DNA of 55,378 nt from Verrucomicrobiota bacterium (lineage in GTDB: Bacteria > Verrucomicrobiota > Verrucomicrobiia > Limisphaerales > UBA8199), in contig JAAYVL010000110.1 in the NCBI GenBank assembly GCA_012517205.1, forward strand, positions 1-55,378, written 5' to 3'. Positions 1 to 9,066 of the stretch are shown one piece after another. The position numbers were made by a program, and so were the translations under genes. Within the stretch, counting starts at the first letter, position 1, and the number at the start of each line of letters is the position of its first letter. Under the pieces are notes generated by a model. That model did no database searches. It was not told the DNA's origin and saw nothing but the letters and a program-made list of their open reading frames with translations.

Positions 1-43
1 CGGAAGCCCGGCAGGAGAACATGGAAAATAAGCATGAGTCCCC

Positions 44-78
44 TTTGAGCCTCCTTTGTACCCCCGTTGTACACGGCC
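44..78. repeat. TGTACA palindromic element, copy 1 (right arm only)
   Basis: This is a decayed right arm of the element found in full at 15305-15411, 35292-35403 and 55113-55222. Two TTGTAC boxes at 56-61 and 67-72 keep the 11-bp spacing of the full copies, and the arm ends in the same ACACGGC. The flanking GGGAGCG is shared with copy 4. The matching left arm would lie before base 1, outside the window. Confidence 0.7.
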
Positions 79-710
79 TAATGGGAGCGTTAGGCTGGCT
101 GGGGCGGGTGGGTCGGGTTCGGGCGCGGGCCTGAGCCGGAAAGGAGGGATGGACGACCTGCGGATGATGTAAAAGGACGTTTCAAGGCGGGAGGGAGAGG
201 ACGCGAACGTTCGGCAAAGCCGGGACGAGCGGCCGGGTGTTGTCGCGCGCCCTGGTTTTTGGGCAGGATGGGGTCACGGTTGGCGGGGACATTCCCCTTC
301 CCAGGCGAGGGTTGCCGCAAGGTGACTGCTTGCGTTGTCCTCAGGGTTGGCCGGCCGTATTGAAGCGATAGACGCTTTCATCCCCGCCCCCTGATCCCGG
401 AAAGCGGCTTTGGGTTTGGAAAAACCTTTTTCCCTTCAGCTACCAAAACGCAGGCGCCGATAACCAAAGGCTCTATGCCTGAGCCAGAACGATCTTGATT
501 GCGCCCTCATTCCACCTTCTCTGTGTGCGTAAATCTCTGATTTTACAGGCGGAAGGCGTTCGGAACGGAACGGTTGCCCTGTGGGATTCATCAGCCCGGG
601 GGTTTATTGGAGTTGCGGATCGGATGGCCAGGGGTATCCCGGCTCCAAAGGAATGTGGCCGCGCGGTTGAGCGGCCCAATGGCAGCGGTTCGGTTAAGGC
701 GGCGCCGTTG
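79..710. other. Gene-free stretch
   Basis: About 630 bases between repeat copy 1 and the 3' end of the minus-strand pseudopilin gene. Open frames here have no recognisable protein features and overlap on both strands. No RNA gene was recognised. A weak hairpin (GTAAA with TTTAC near 529-546) is not convincing as a terminator. Confidence 0.4.
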
Positions 711-1451
711 TCACCAGAGGCCGTAGTACATGATGTACGAGCCCGAAGCGTAGCGTTTCCGCAAGCTATTGATGCCCACCCAGGCGACCGAGCCATCAAG
801 CCGGCCCACGTTGCCACCAGACGCACCGACGCTCTGGGACGTTTCGGTGCCCTTGCCCCAGGTCCAGGTCGCGCCGTTGGGGCGGTAAGGGCCAGTCTTG
901 CAGTGCGGGGCCATAATCAGGTAAGTGCCACTGCCGCCGCCCCAGTGGTTTGCGTCCGCGAGGACGTAATTGGTGCCCGACTCGGTGGTTTTCCGGGCCG
1001 AATACCAATATTCCAGCCGGGAGGGAAGCCAGCCCGACATGTTGGCGTCGCAAAGGTAATTGTAGCCGATCAGGTAGCCGTAAGTGGAGCTGAACCGCGG
1101 TTGCGTGCCAAAGGTGAAGCTTGGGCAATCGAGGATTTTCACGTTTTTGGTGTAGTCAACCAGGTTGGTCCAGCTCCGGCTGGAGATGCGCAGCGAGTGC
1201 CACTGATCGTTGTTGTCGCGGCCGGAGGGAACCTTTTCCTGCCAGTCCATTCCATACAGGTGAACCGTGATGATCGCCTGCCGCATGTTGCTTTTGCAGG
1301 CCGCGCGCATGCTCTTTTCTTTCGCCGAGGCCAGCGCCGGGAGGAGCAGGGCCGCCAGAATGGCAATGATGGCAATAACCACCAGCAGTTCGATAAGGGT
1401 GAATGCGCCGAGGCGCATTCGGCCTGGTCTGTGTTTTAAGGAAGGTTGCAT
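711..1451 (-). CDS. Pseudopilin-like protein with prepilin N-terminal methylation motif
   Basis: Predicted 246-aa secreted pseudopilin. A short basic leader ending MRLG is followed by [20 protein letters not shown], a type IV prepilin/type II pseudopilin cleavage-methylation site and hydrophobic helix. The Glu five residues after cleavage, needed for assembly in this family, is present. The C-terminal region has [12 protein letters not shown], a degenerate form of the H-X9-DG end seen in large planctomycete and verrucomicrobial paralogue families. The start is taken at 1451 because the longer frame (to 1601) adds an unrelated proline/arginine-rich stretch; an ATG at 1418 is also possible. No Shine-Dalgarno is seen. 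It is likely processed by a prepilin peptidase and displayed at the inner membrane or periplasm; the specific role is unknown. Confidence 0.85.
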   Translation of the reverse strand: MQPSLKHRPGRMRLGAFTLIELLVVIAIIAILAALLLPALASAKEKSMRAACKSNMRQAIITVHLYGMDWQEKVPSGRDNNDQWHSLRISSRSWTNLVDYTKNVKILDCPSFTFGTQPRFSSTYGYLIGYNYLCDANMSGWLPSRLEYWYSARKTTESGTNYVLADANHWGGGSGTYLIMAPHCKTGPYRPNGATWTWGKGTETSQSVGASGGNVGRLDGSVAWVGINSLRKRYASGSYIMYYGLW

Positions 1452-1898
1452 AATCGTCAGGGGGGATTTATCCGGAATGAGCCCGGCCGCGCCCAGTGCC
1501 GTGTCCGCATCATTGGGCCGCGAGGTTCCCCGGGTTGGCCCGGCAACCCATCGGCCGGCATCGGCCACGCGGCCTTGCCGCCCGCTCCGTCCGCCGGGCA
1601 AAGCCTCTTCGGGCGCCGTTCCTCAGCCCGGAAAACAGCCTTTCCCTGAATCCCGTGGTTCCGGACACGGTTTTCGGCCCCAGGATTCCTCATGCGCACT
1701 GTGCGCGGCATACCCTTTCCTTACCCGCGCGCCCCGGGAGTGTCAATCGCAAAGGCGGCTCCCCGGTTCGGCTCGCCGGTGGGGTCCGCGGGCGGCGGGC
1801 CGCGTATTCCGGCCCGGGCGGCCGCAACCCGGGGGGCGAACCTCCGGGCGGCCGGGCCCGCAGCCGCCGGGGGGCGCAAAAAAATTAGGGGATACGAT
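1452..1898. other. Divergent intergenic region
   Basis: Very GC-rich spacer between the pseudopilin (minus) and the TetR operon (plus). Apart from the promoter and operators at its right end, described separately, nothing supportable was seen. The open frames here lack codon or domain evidence. Confidence 0.4.
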
Positions 1899-1927
1899 TT
1901 GACAGCCGGTGGGCGGCGGCGTAATTT
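1899..1927 (+). promoter_or_regulatory. Sigma-70-type promoter of the TetR-RND operon
   Basis: A perfect -35 TTGACA (1899-1904) is followed by exactly 17 bases and a good -10 TAATTT (1922-1927). A transcript would start near 1934, leaving about 24 bases before the TetR ATG at 1958, with no Shine-Dalgarno. It is one of the few clear promoters in this GC-rich window. Confidence 0.7.
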
Positions 1928-1950
1928 AACGCCCGTTTAGAACGAACGTT
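1928..1950. promoter_or_regulatory. Tandem palindromic operators (AACG-NN-CGTT), likely TetR sites
   Basis: Two 10-bp palindromes, AACGCCCGTT (1928-1937) and AACGAACGTT (1941-1950), lie 13 bp apart centre to centre, immediately after the -10 box and over the expected transcription start. The position suits autorepression by the TetR protein encoded 8 bases downstream. The symmetry is seen directly; the binding partner is inferred. Confidence 0.6.
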
Positions 1951-1957
1951 TAATTAG

Positions 1958-2617
1958 ATGCGCCGAAAACCGACAGTGGATCCGCAGACCCGGATTCTGG
2001 ACGCCGCCGAAAACGCGGTGGCCGAGTGCGGCTTTGCCGGGGCGTCGCTGCGGCGGATTGCGCAGGAGGCGCGCGTGAACCTGGCGACGGTGTATTACTA
2101 CTTCCGCTCGAAGCGCGGCCTGGTGGAGGCGGTGCTCAAGCGGCGATTCGGCCCGCTGCGGGAGGAGCACCTGGCGCTGCTGCGGGAGTTCGAGGCGGCG
2201 AACCCGGGGCGCCCGCTGCCGGTGGAAAAGATTCTCGAGGCGATGCTGGTGCCGCCCTTGCGCCTGGCGGCGCAGGATTCGGCCCGGCGCCAGGCCGTCC
2301 GGCGTTTGTTTGGCCGCATCGTGGGGGAGCCGAACGCGGAAACCCAGGAGATGCTGCGCCACCTGCGGATGGAGTCGCGCACCGCCTTTCTGAAGGCGTT
2401 GCAGCGCAGCCTGCCGGAGGCGCCCCGGGCCGATTTGCTGTGGTCGGTGGAGTTTGTTTCAGGCGCGCTGGCGTTCACCCTGTGCAACCCCCGGGAGTTG
2501 GAGGTCGAGACGCGCGGCGCCTGCAATCCCGCCAACACCGAGAAGGTGCTGGCCGAGATGATCCGGTTCTTTTCCGCGGGGTTCCACGCCCTGGGGCGGC
2601 GCCCACGAAAGGGTTGA
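1958..2617 (+). CDS. TetR/AcrR family transcriptional regulator
   Basis: A 219-aa one-component repressor. The N-terminal HTH is classic TetR: TRILDAAENAVAECGFAGAS, then LRRIAQEARVNLATVYYYFRSK, residues about 10-55, with the recognition helix ending YYYF. The C-terminal part is helical and probably binds a ligand; it resembles the CerR/AefR-like branch but the inducer cannot be read from sequence. It is the first gene of a tightly spaced operon (16 bp to the CBM48 gene, then RND pump genes), so it most likely controls its own operon and pump, as AcrR, MexR-like and NfxB-like local regulators do. Two palindromes sit between promoter and start codon. Confidence 0.9.
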   Translation: MRRKPTVDPQTRILDAAENAVAECGFAGASLRRIAQEARVNLATVYYYFRSKRGLVEAVLKRRFGPLREEHLALLREFEAANPGRPLPVEKILEAMLVPPLRLAAQDSARRQAVRRLFGRIVGEPNAETQEMLRHLRMESRTAFLKALQRSLPEAPRADLLWSVEFVSGALAFTLCNPRELEVETRGACNPANTEKVLAEMIRFFSAGFHALGRRPRKG

Positions 2618-2633
2618 AGCGCGCCTGGCTGTC

Positions 2634-2960
2634 ATGGATACCGCTTTTTACCAACGCCGGTCACCGGCCGCCCCGGCCGCCCCGGGAATGTCGCGCCGGC
2701 CGCTGCACCTGGTGAATTTCTTTTGCATGGCGCCCCAGGCGAAAAGCGTGTCTTTGGTGGGCGACTTCAACGGCTGGCAGCCGGCGGCTCATCCGATGAC
2801 CCGCATGCCGGACGGCGGCTGGACCATTCGCCTGGAGCTGCCCCACGGGCATCATCAATATGTTTTCCTCGTGGACGGCCAGCCGACGCTCGATCCCAAT
2901 GCCATGGGCAAGGTCCATAATGAACGCAACGAGGTCGTCTCGCTGATCGCCATCAGTTAG
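2634..2960 (+). CDS. Small CBM48 (isoamylase early-set / AMPK glycogen-binding) protein
   Basis: A 108-aa protein made almost entirely of one early-set beta-sandwich: LVNFFCMAPQAKSVSLVGDFNGW, residues about 27-50, through HHQYVFLVDGQPTLDPNA. The VGDFNGW motif with GHHQYVFLVDG is typical of CBM48/AMPK-beta glycogen-binding modules, which bind alpha-glucans. There is no catalytic domain and no signal peptide, so it should be cytoplasmic. Stand-alone proteins of this kind are common in Planctomycetes and Verrucomicrobia with no settled role. It lies between the TetR gene and the RND adaptor with gaps of 16 and 25 bp, so it is probably co-transcribed with an efflux pump, an unexpected partner. 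Confidence 0.85.
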   Translation: MDTAFYQRRSPAAPAAPGMSRRPLHLVNFFCMAPQAKSVSLVGDFNGWQPAAHPMTRMPDGGWTIRLELPHGHHQYVFLVDGQPTLDPNAMGKVHNERNEVVSLIAIS

Positions 2961-2985
2961 CCCATCCCCGGCCAGATTTTAATTT

Positions 2986-4239
2986 ATGATCCCCTCACGA
3001 CTGACGCATCCTTCTCCGACACCGAAACTCCGCCCGGCTGTGCGCCGCGCCCGGCTGCGGGCCGGTTTCCTGCTCCCGGCCGCCGGCGCCGTCCTGCTGG
3101 CCGGCTGCCAGCGCCAGGCGCCGCCGCCGCCGCCCCCGGTGCCGGAGGTGGCGGTCGTGACGGTGAGCCGGCAGCCGATTCTGCTGACCACGGAGTTGCC
3201 GGGGCGCACGGCGCCGTTTTTGATTGCGGAAATCCGGCCGCAGGTTAACGGGCTGATCCTCAAGCGCCTGTTCACGGAGGGGACCGATGTCCGGCAGGGG
3301 CAGGTGCTTTACCAGATTGATCCCGCTCCGTTTCAGGCGGCGCTGGACAATGCCCAGGCCGCGCTGGGCCGGGCGGAGGCCAACCTGCCCGCCATCCAGT
3401 CCCGGGTGGATCGCTACCGGCAGGCCCTGGCGGACAAAGCCGTCAGCCAGCAGGATCTGGACGATGCGGAGGCGGCCTTGCGGCAGGCCAAGGCCGACGC
3501 GGCGTATTACAAAGCCACGCTGCAGACCGCGCAGATCAACCTGGGCTACGCCCGCGTGACCTCGCCCATCTCGGGGCGCATCGGCACTTCGGCGGTGACG
3601 GATGGGGCGATTGTCACGGCTTATCAGCCGGTGCCCCTGGCCACGATCCAGCAACTGGACCCCATTTATGTGAATGTGCCCCAGGCCGCCACCGACCTGC
3701 TGCGGCTGGAGCAGCGGCTGAAAGCCGGCCAGCTCAAGCGCAACGGGGCCAACTTGAACAAAGTGCGGCTCTTTCTGCCGGACGGCTCGAAGTATGCGCA
3801 GGAGGGGACGCTGCAGTTCCAGGACGTCTCGGTGGATCCGACCACCGGCTCGGTCATCCTGCGGATGGTGTTTCCCAACCCGGACGGCGTGCTGCTGCCG
3901 GGCATGTTCGTTCGCGGGGTGGTGCAGGAAGGCGTCAACGAGCAGGCGATCCTGATCCCGCAGCAGACCGTGGCGCGCGATCCCAAGGGGCACCCGGTGG
4001 CGCTGGTCGTGGGGGCCGATGGCATCGTGCAGCAGCGCGAGTTGACCCTGGACCGGGAAATCGGCGACCAGTGGCTGGTCAGCGCGGGGCTGGAGGCGGG
4101 CGATCAGGTGATTGCGGAGGGCGTCCAGAAAGTGCGCCCCGGCGTGAGCGTGAAAACGGTGCCCTTTGAGCAGAAGCCGGCGCCGGGGAAAGCCGGGCCA
4201 GTGGCGGCGGCGGCCGCGGCGGTCGAAAAATCCAACTAA
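2986..4239 (+). CDS. RND efflux periplasmic adaptor (AcrA/MexA family lipoprotein)
   Basis: A 417-aa membrane-fusion protein. The signal sequence ends in a lipobox, AVLLAGC, near residue 40, followed by a proline-rich linker. Then come a first beta-barrel/lipoyl half (PGRTAPFLIAEIRPQVNGLI), an alpha-hairpin (residues about 115-185), the second lipoyl half (YARVTSPISGRIGTSAVTDG) and the C-terminal beta-barrel and membrane-proximal domains. It should link the inner-membrane pump encoded 12 bp downstream to the outer-membrane channel. The translation start lacks a Shine-Dalgarno; the arginine-rich stretch before the hydrophobic core suggests that the real start may be slightly downstream. Confidence 0.95.
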   Translation: MIPSRLTHPSPTPKLRPAVRRARLRAGFLLPAAGAVLLAGCQRQAPPPPPPVPEVAVVTVSRQPILLTTELPGRTAPFLIAEIRPQVNGLILKRLFTEGTDVRQGQVLYQIDPAPFQAALDNAQAALGRAEANLPAIQSRVDRYRQALADKAVSQQDLDDAEAALRQAKADAAYYKATLQTAQINLGYARVTSPISGRIGTSAVTDGAIVTAYQPVPLATIQQLDPIYVNVPQAATDLLRLEQRLKAGQLKRNGANLNKVRLFLPDGSKYAQEGTLQFQDVSVDPTTGSVILRMVFPNPDGVLLPGMFVRGVVQEGVNEQAILIPQQTVARDPKGHPVALVVGADGIVQQRELTLDREIGDQWLVSAGLEAGDQVIAEGVQKVRPGVSVKTVPFEQKPAPGKAGPVAAAAAAVEKSN

Positions 4240-4251
4240 GCAGGACGCCCC

Positions 4252-7200
4252 ATGCTATCAAGGTTCTTCCTGAAGCGCCCGGTTTTTGCCTGGGTGATTG
4301 CCATCATCCTGATGGTGGCCGGCTGCCTGGCCATTTACAACCTGCCGATTGCGCAGTACCCGCCCATCGCGCCGCCGTCCATCGCCATCCAGGCCTTCTA
4401 CCCGGGGGCCTCGGCCGAGACGGTCGAGAACAGCGTCACGCAGATCATCGAGCAGAAGATGACCGGGTTTGACAACCTGCTCTACCTTTCGGCGACCAGT
4501 GATTCCGCCGGCGCCTGCCGCCTTGAGCTGACCTTTACGCCGGGGACGGATCCGGACCTGGCCTGGGCGCAGGTGCAAAACAAGCTCCAGCTGGCCATGG
4601 CGAACCTGCCGGACGTAGTCCAGCGCTCCGGCATCAAGGTGAGCAAGAGCACGCGCAACTACCTCATGATCGTCAGCCTGATCTCCGAGGACGGCAGCAT
4701 GGACGGCTACGATTTGCGCGACTACGCGCAATCCAACCTGGAGAAGGTGCTGTCGCGGGTGCCGGGGGTGGGAGAAGTGGAGGTCTTCGGCGGCCAGTAT
4801 GCCATGCGCATTTGGGTCAACCCGGACAAGCTGACGGAGTACCAGATGACGATGGAGGACGTGATTGCAGGGCTGCGGACCTACAACGTCGAGGTGTCCG
4901 CCGGACAGTTTGGCGGCGCGCCGGCGCTTCCGGGCCAGCGCCTGAACGCCGCCATCATCGTGCAAAGCCTGCTCAAGACCCCGGATGAGTTTGCCGCCAT
5001 TCCCCTGCGCACCAGCCCGGACGGTTCGATGGTCCGGATTCGGGATGTGGGGCGGGTCGAGCTGGGCACCGACGCCTACGACATTGAAGCCTTTTACAAC
5101 GGCAAGCCTTCCTCGGCGATGGCCATTCGGCAGGCGGCCGGCGCCAACGCCCTCCAGACGGCGGACAACGTCCGGAACAAGCTGGCCGAGATGAGCCACT
5201 TTTTCCCCAGCGGCATGAAGGTGGTGTATCCCTATGACACCACGCCCTTCGTGCGCGTGGCCATCAATGAAGTGGTCAAGACGCTCATTGAGGCGATCTT
5301 CCTGGTTTTCCTGGTGATGTATGTGTTTTTGGGCAACATGCGCGCCACCCTGATTCCCACCATTGCCGTGCCGGTGGTCATCCTGGGCACGTTCGCCGTG
5401 CTGGGCATCTTCGGGTTTTCCATTAACATGCTCACCATGTTCGCCATGGTGCTGGCCATCGGGCTGCTGGTGGACGACGCCATTGTGGTGGTGGAAAACG
5501 TCGAGCGCATCATGAGCGAGGAGGGGCTGCCGCCCTTTGAGGCCACGCGCAAATCCATGGACCAGATCACCCCCGCCTTGATCGGCATCGGGCTGGTGCT
5601 CTCGGCGGTGTTCGGCCCGATGGCCTTCTTCGCCGGTTCCACGGGCGTCATTTACCGGCAGTTTTCCGTGACCATTATCGCCGCGATGCTGCTCTCGGTG
5701 GTGGTTGCCCTGGTTTTGACGCCGGTGCTCTGCGCCACCTTCCTCAAGCCGGTGGCCAAGGGCCATCAGCCGGCCGAGGGTGGCGTGTGGTTCCTGCGGC
5801 CGTTTTTCCGGTGGTTTGACCGCGTCTTTTTCCGGGCGCGGAACCGCTACCTGGCTTTGGTGGGTCATTCGCTCAACCGCAAGCTGCGCTACGTGCTGGT
5901 GTTCCTGGTCATCGTGGGGGCGCTGGGATATCTCTTCAAGCGGATGCCGACCGCGTACCTGCCGGATGAGGATCAGGGCATGATGATGGTGCAGGCGCTG
6001 CTGCCCGCCAATTCCACCCTTGAACAAACCAAGGAAGTGATGGCCAATGTTCGGGATTACTTTCTCACCCAGGAAAAGGAAGCCGTGCATGCCGTCATGA
6101 CGGTGTCCGGGGTGAGCTTCTCCGGCCGGGGGCAAAACTCGGGGCTGGCGTTTGTGCGGCTCAAAGACTGGGATCTGCGCGACCGCCCGGAGCTGAAGGT
6201 CACGGCGGTGGCGGGGCGCGCGATGATGCGCTTTTCGCAGTTCCGCAACGCCATGGTGTTTGCCTTCGCGCCCCCGGCGGTGGTCGAACTGGGCCAGGCC
6301 AAGGGGTTTGACTTCCAGTTGCTGGACCGCGGCGGCCTGGGCCACGAAAAGCTCATGCAGGCCCGCAACCAGCTCCTGGGCATGGCGGCCATGAACGCGG
6401 CGTCCACCAACGGCGCGGTCCTGACCAAGGTCCGCCCCAACGGCCTGGAAGACGTGCCGGAATACCGGGTGGATGTGGACTGGGACAAAGCCGGCGCGCT
6501 CGGGGTGCCCATCACCTCCATTCACAACACCATCGCGGCGGCCTTTGGCAGCGCCTACGTCAACGACTTCATCCAGGGCGGCCGGGTAAAGCGCGTTTAT
6601 GCGCAAGCCGACGCGCCGTACCGGATGCTGCCGCGCGACCTGGAGAAACTCTACGTCCGCAACAAAAAGGGACAGATGGTCCCCTTTGCCTCCTTCGCTT
6701 CCGGCCACTGGACCTCCGGCTCGCCCAAGCTCGAGCGCTTCAACGGCTTTCCGTCGCTGAATATCCTGGGCGAATCGGCGCCGGGACGCAGCTCGGGCGA
6801 GGCCATGCGAATGATGGAAAGCTTCGTGCGGAAGCTACCCCAGGGCATCGGTTACGACTGGGCCGGGATTTCCTATCAGGAACGGCAGGCGGGCGCGCAA
6901 ACCCTCCCGCTGTATGCCTTTTCCGTGCTGGTGATCTTCCTTTGCCTGGCCGCTCTGTATGAGAGCTGGCCCATTCCGCTGTCCATCCTCCTGACGCTCC
7001 CGCTGGGCGCGATTGGCGGCGTGATTGCCTCCAGCCTCCTGGGCCTGCCCAATGACGTGTATTTCCAAATCGGCCTGTTGACCACGCTGGGGCTCACCAC
7101 GAAAAACGCCATCCTGATTGTCCAGTTTGCCAAAGCCCGTTTCGAAGAAGGCGACGGACTGATCGCGGCGACGCTCGAAGGCGCCAAGCTGCGCTTGCGC

Positions 7201-7446
7201 CCCATCATCATGACCTCGCTGGCCTTCGGCTTCGGCGTGCTGCCGCTGGCGTTGGCACACGGCGCCGGCGCCGGCGCCCAGCGCGCCATCGGCATTGCCG
7301 TGGTCGGCGGCGTCGTCACCTCCACCTTCCTGGTCACCCTCTTTGCCCCGTTGTTCTTTGTGGTCATTGAAAAGGGGATCGGCAAACAATCCCGGCGCGC
7401 CGCCCAGGCGGCCCGCGCCGCTTCCTCCGAATCGCCCGCCGCCTGA
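4252..7446 (+). CDS. RND multidrug efflux permease (AcrB/MexB, HAE1 family)
   Basis: A 1064-aa inner-membrane proton-drug antiporter of full family length. It starts MLSRFFLKRPVFAWVIAIIL, the usual HAE1 opening, and has two repeats each with one TM helix, a large periplasmic domain and five more TM helices. The paired aspartates for proton relay are in GLLVDDAIVVVENVER (TM4, residues about 405-420). The TM10 lysine region reads LGLTTKNAILIVQFAKARFEEG. AGGA precedes the ATG by seven bases. Substrates cannot be predicted. Gene order TetR-CBM48-adaptor-pump-channel indicates one operon. Confidence 0.97.
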   Translation: MLSRFFLKRPVFAWVIAIILMVAGCLAIYNLPIAQYPPIAPPSIAIQAFYPGASAETVENSVTQIIEQKMTGFDNLLYLSATSDSAGACRLELTFTPGTDPDLAWAQVQNKLQLAMANLPDVVQRSGIKVSKSTRNYLMIVSLISEDGSMDGYDLRDYAQSNLEKVLSRVPGVGEVEVFGGQYAMRIWVNPDKLTEYQMTMEDVIAGLRTYNVEVSAGQFGGAPALPGQRLNAAIIVQSLLKTPDEFAAIPLRTSPDGSMVRIRDVGRVELGTDAYDIEAFYNGKPSSAMAIRQAAGANALQTADNVRNKLAEMSHFFPSGMKVVYPYDTTPFVRVAINEVVKTLIEAIFLVFLVMYVFLGNMRATLIPTIAVPVVILGTFAVLGIFGFSINMLTMFAMVLAIGLLVDDAIVVVENVERIMSEEGLPPFEATRKSMDQITPALIGIGLVLSAVFGPMAFFAGSTGVIYRQFSVTIIAAMLLSVVVALVLTPVLCATFLKPVAKGHQPAEGGVWFLRPFFRWFDRVFFRARNRYLALVGHSLNRKLRYVLVFLVIVGALGYLFKRMPTAYLPDEDQGMMMVQALLPANSTLEQTKEVMANVRDYFLTQEKEAVHAVMTVSGVSFSGRGQNSGLAFVRLKDWDLRDRPELKVTAVAGRAMMRFSQFRNAMVFAFAPPAVVELGQAKGFDFQLLDRGGLGHEKLMQARNQLLGMAAMNAASTNGAVLTKVRPNGLEDVPEYRVDVDWDKAGALGVPITSIHNTIAAAFGSAYVNDFIQGGRVKRVYAQADAPYRMLPRDLEKLYVRNKKGQMVPFASFASGHWTSGSPKLERFNGFPSLNILGESAPGRSSGEAMRMMESFVRKLPQGIGYDWAGISYQERQAGAQTLPLYAFSVLVIFLCLAALYESWPIPLSILLTLPLGAIGGVIASSLLGLPNDVYFQIGLLTTLGLTTKNAILIVQFAKARFEEGDGLIAATLEGAKLRLRPIIMTSLAFGFGVLPLALAHGAGAGAQRAIGIAVVGGVVTSTFLVTLFAPLFFVVIEKGIGKQSRRAAQAARAASSESPAA

Positions 7447-7451
7447 CTTTT

Positions 7452-8918
7452 ATGAATAAACGTATTCGCTTGCTTCTGCCCGGCATCGTCCTGGTTCTGG
7501 CGGGCTGCACGCTGGCCCCGAAATACACGCAACCCGCGGCCCCCGTCCCGGACGCCTGGCCCACGGGCCCCGCGTACACGGCGGCCGCCCCCACAAATGC
7601 GGTGGTTAACCCGGACCTGAACTGGCTGGAGTTCTTCCCGGATGAGAAACTGCGGCAAGTCATCCGCCTGGCCCTGGCCAACAACCGCGACCTGCGCGTG
7701 GCGGCCTTAAACGTCGAGCGGGCCCGCGCTTATTATGGCATCTCCCGGGCCGAGCTCTACCCCGCCGTTCATGCCGCCGGCAGCGGCAGCAAGGCCCGCG
7801 TGCCCGCCGACCTCTCCCCCTCCGGCCGGCGCCAGACCGTGGAACGCTACGAGGCCAATCTCGGCGTCGCCGCCTGGGAGATTGATTTCTTTGGCCGCAT
7901 CCGCAGCTTCAAAGACCGCGCCCTGGAGGAATACCTGGCCACCGAGCAGGCCCGCCGCAGCGCGCAGATACTGCTGATCTCCGCCGTGGCGAAAACCTGC
8001 CTGGCCCTGGCGGCCGATCGCGAGGCCCTCGCCCTGGCCCAAACCACCCTCCAAACCCAGCAAGCCGCCTACGACCTTGTCCAGCGCCGCTACCAACTCG
8101 GCCTGACCACGGAACTGGATTTGTTCCGCGCCCAAACCCCGCTCGAAGCCGCCCGGCGGGACGTGGCCCTGTACACGCAGCAGGCGGCCAAAGGCGAAAA
8201 TGCCCTGGCCCTGCTGACGGGTGCGCCGGTGGAAAGCGACCTGCTGCCCGCCGGTTTGGACGACCTCCTCCCGCCCGAGGAAATCAGCGCCGGGCTTTCC
8301 TCCCAGGTTCTGCTGCTCCGGCCTGATATTCTCCAGGCCGAACACCTGCTGCGGGCGGCCCACGCCGACATTGGCGCGGCCCGCGCGGCCTTTTTCCCGC
8401 GCATTTCCCTGACCGCCGCCATCGGCACCGCCAGCCGCGATCTCTCCGGGCTGTTCCAAGCCGGCTCCGGCACCTGGAGCTACGCGCCGCAGATCGTCAT
8501 GCCGATCTTTGATGCCCGCACCTGGGCGGCGGCCCGCGCCGCCAAAGTCCAGCGCGAGATCGCGGTCACCCAATACGAACGGGCCATCCAAAACGCCTTC
8601 CGGGAAGTCGCCGACGCCCTGGCCGTCCGCGGCACCGTGGACCAGCAAATCACCGCGCAGCAAGCCCTCGTCCACGCCTCCGCCGAGACCTATCGCCTGG
8701 CCCATTCCCGCTACGAAAAGGGCCTCGACAGTTACCTCGGAGTCCTCGACGCCCAACGCTCGCTCTTCGCCGCGCAGCAAGCCCTGGTCTCCCTCCGCCT
8801 GGCCAAACTCACCAGCCAGGTGCAGCTCTACACCGTGCTTGGCGGCGGTTGGCAGACGCAGGAACTGGCCGGCGCGCCCCCGCTCTCCGATCCCGTCCGC
8901 GAGCCAAAAGGCAACTGA
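7452..8918 (+). CDS. Outer-membrane efflux lipoprotein (NodT/OprM family, TolC fold)
   Basis: A 488-aa channel protein that begins 5 bp after the pump gene. The lipoprotein signal ends LVLAGC at about residue 19, followed by TLAPKYTQPA, the standard OprM/NodT start. Two outer-membrane-efflux repeats follow (residues about 60-260 and 280-470), with the characteristic LALANNRDLRVAALNVERAR and LLRPDILQAEHLLRAAHADI segments. It should trimerise as the exit duct for the RND pump. It is the last gene of the operon; a 6-bp GC stem at 8923-8944 follows but lacks a T-run. Confidence 0.95.
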   Translation: MNKRIRLLLPGIVLVLAGCTLAPKYTQPAAPVPDAWPTGPAYTAAAPTNAVVNPDLNWLEFFPDEKLRQVIRLALANNRDLRVAALNVERARAYYGISRAELYPAVHAAGSGSKARVPADLSPSGRRQTVERYEANLGVAAWEIDFFGRIRSFKDRALEEYLATEQARRSAQILLISAVAKTCLALAADREALALAQTTLQTQQAAYDLVQRRYQLGLTTELDLFRAQTPLEAARRDVALYTQQAAKGENALALLTGAPVESDLLPAGLDDLLPPEEISAGLSSQVLLLRPDILQAEHLLRAAHADIGAARAAFFPRISLTAAIGTASRDLSGLFQAGSGTWSYAPQIVMPIFDARTWAAARAAKVQREIAVTQYERAIQNAFREVADALAVRGTVDQQITAQQALVHASAETYRLAHSRYEKGLDSYLGVLDAQRSLFAAQQALVSLRLAKLTSQVQLYTVLGGGWQTQELAGAPPLSDPVREPKGN

Positions 8919-9066
8919 ATCGCGCCCCTTGCCGGCCCGGGGCGTGACCCGCGCCGGGTGGCCTCGCAGCTCGAATTGCCCGCCCCTCGCGCGGCAAAAA
9001 GGCTTCCCTTCCGGCGCCGGGACTGGCAGGCTTGGCCCAGCCAATTAACTTAACAGTCAACGCATT

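Noticed and set aside
4258-6708. 816-codon open frame on the minus strand opposite the RND pump gene
   Set aside because: It is antisense to a full, highly conserved pump gene. The product is His/Gly/Arg-rich with no domain. High GC explains the lack of stops.
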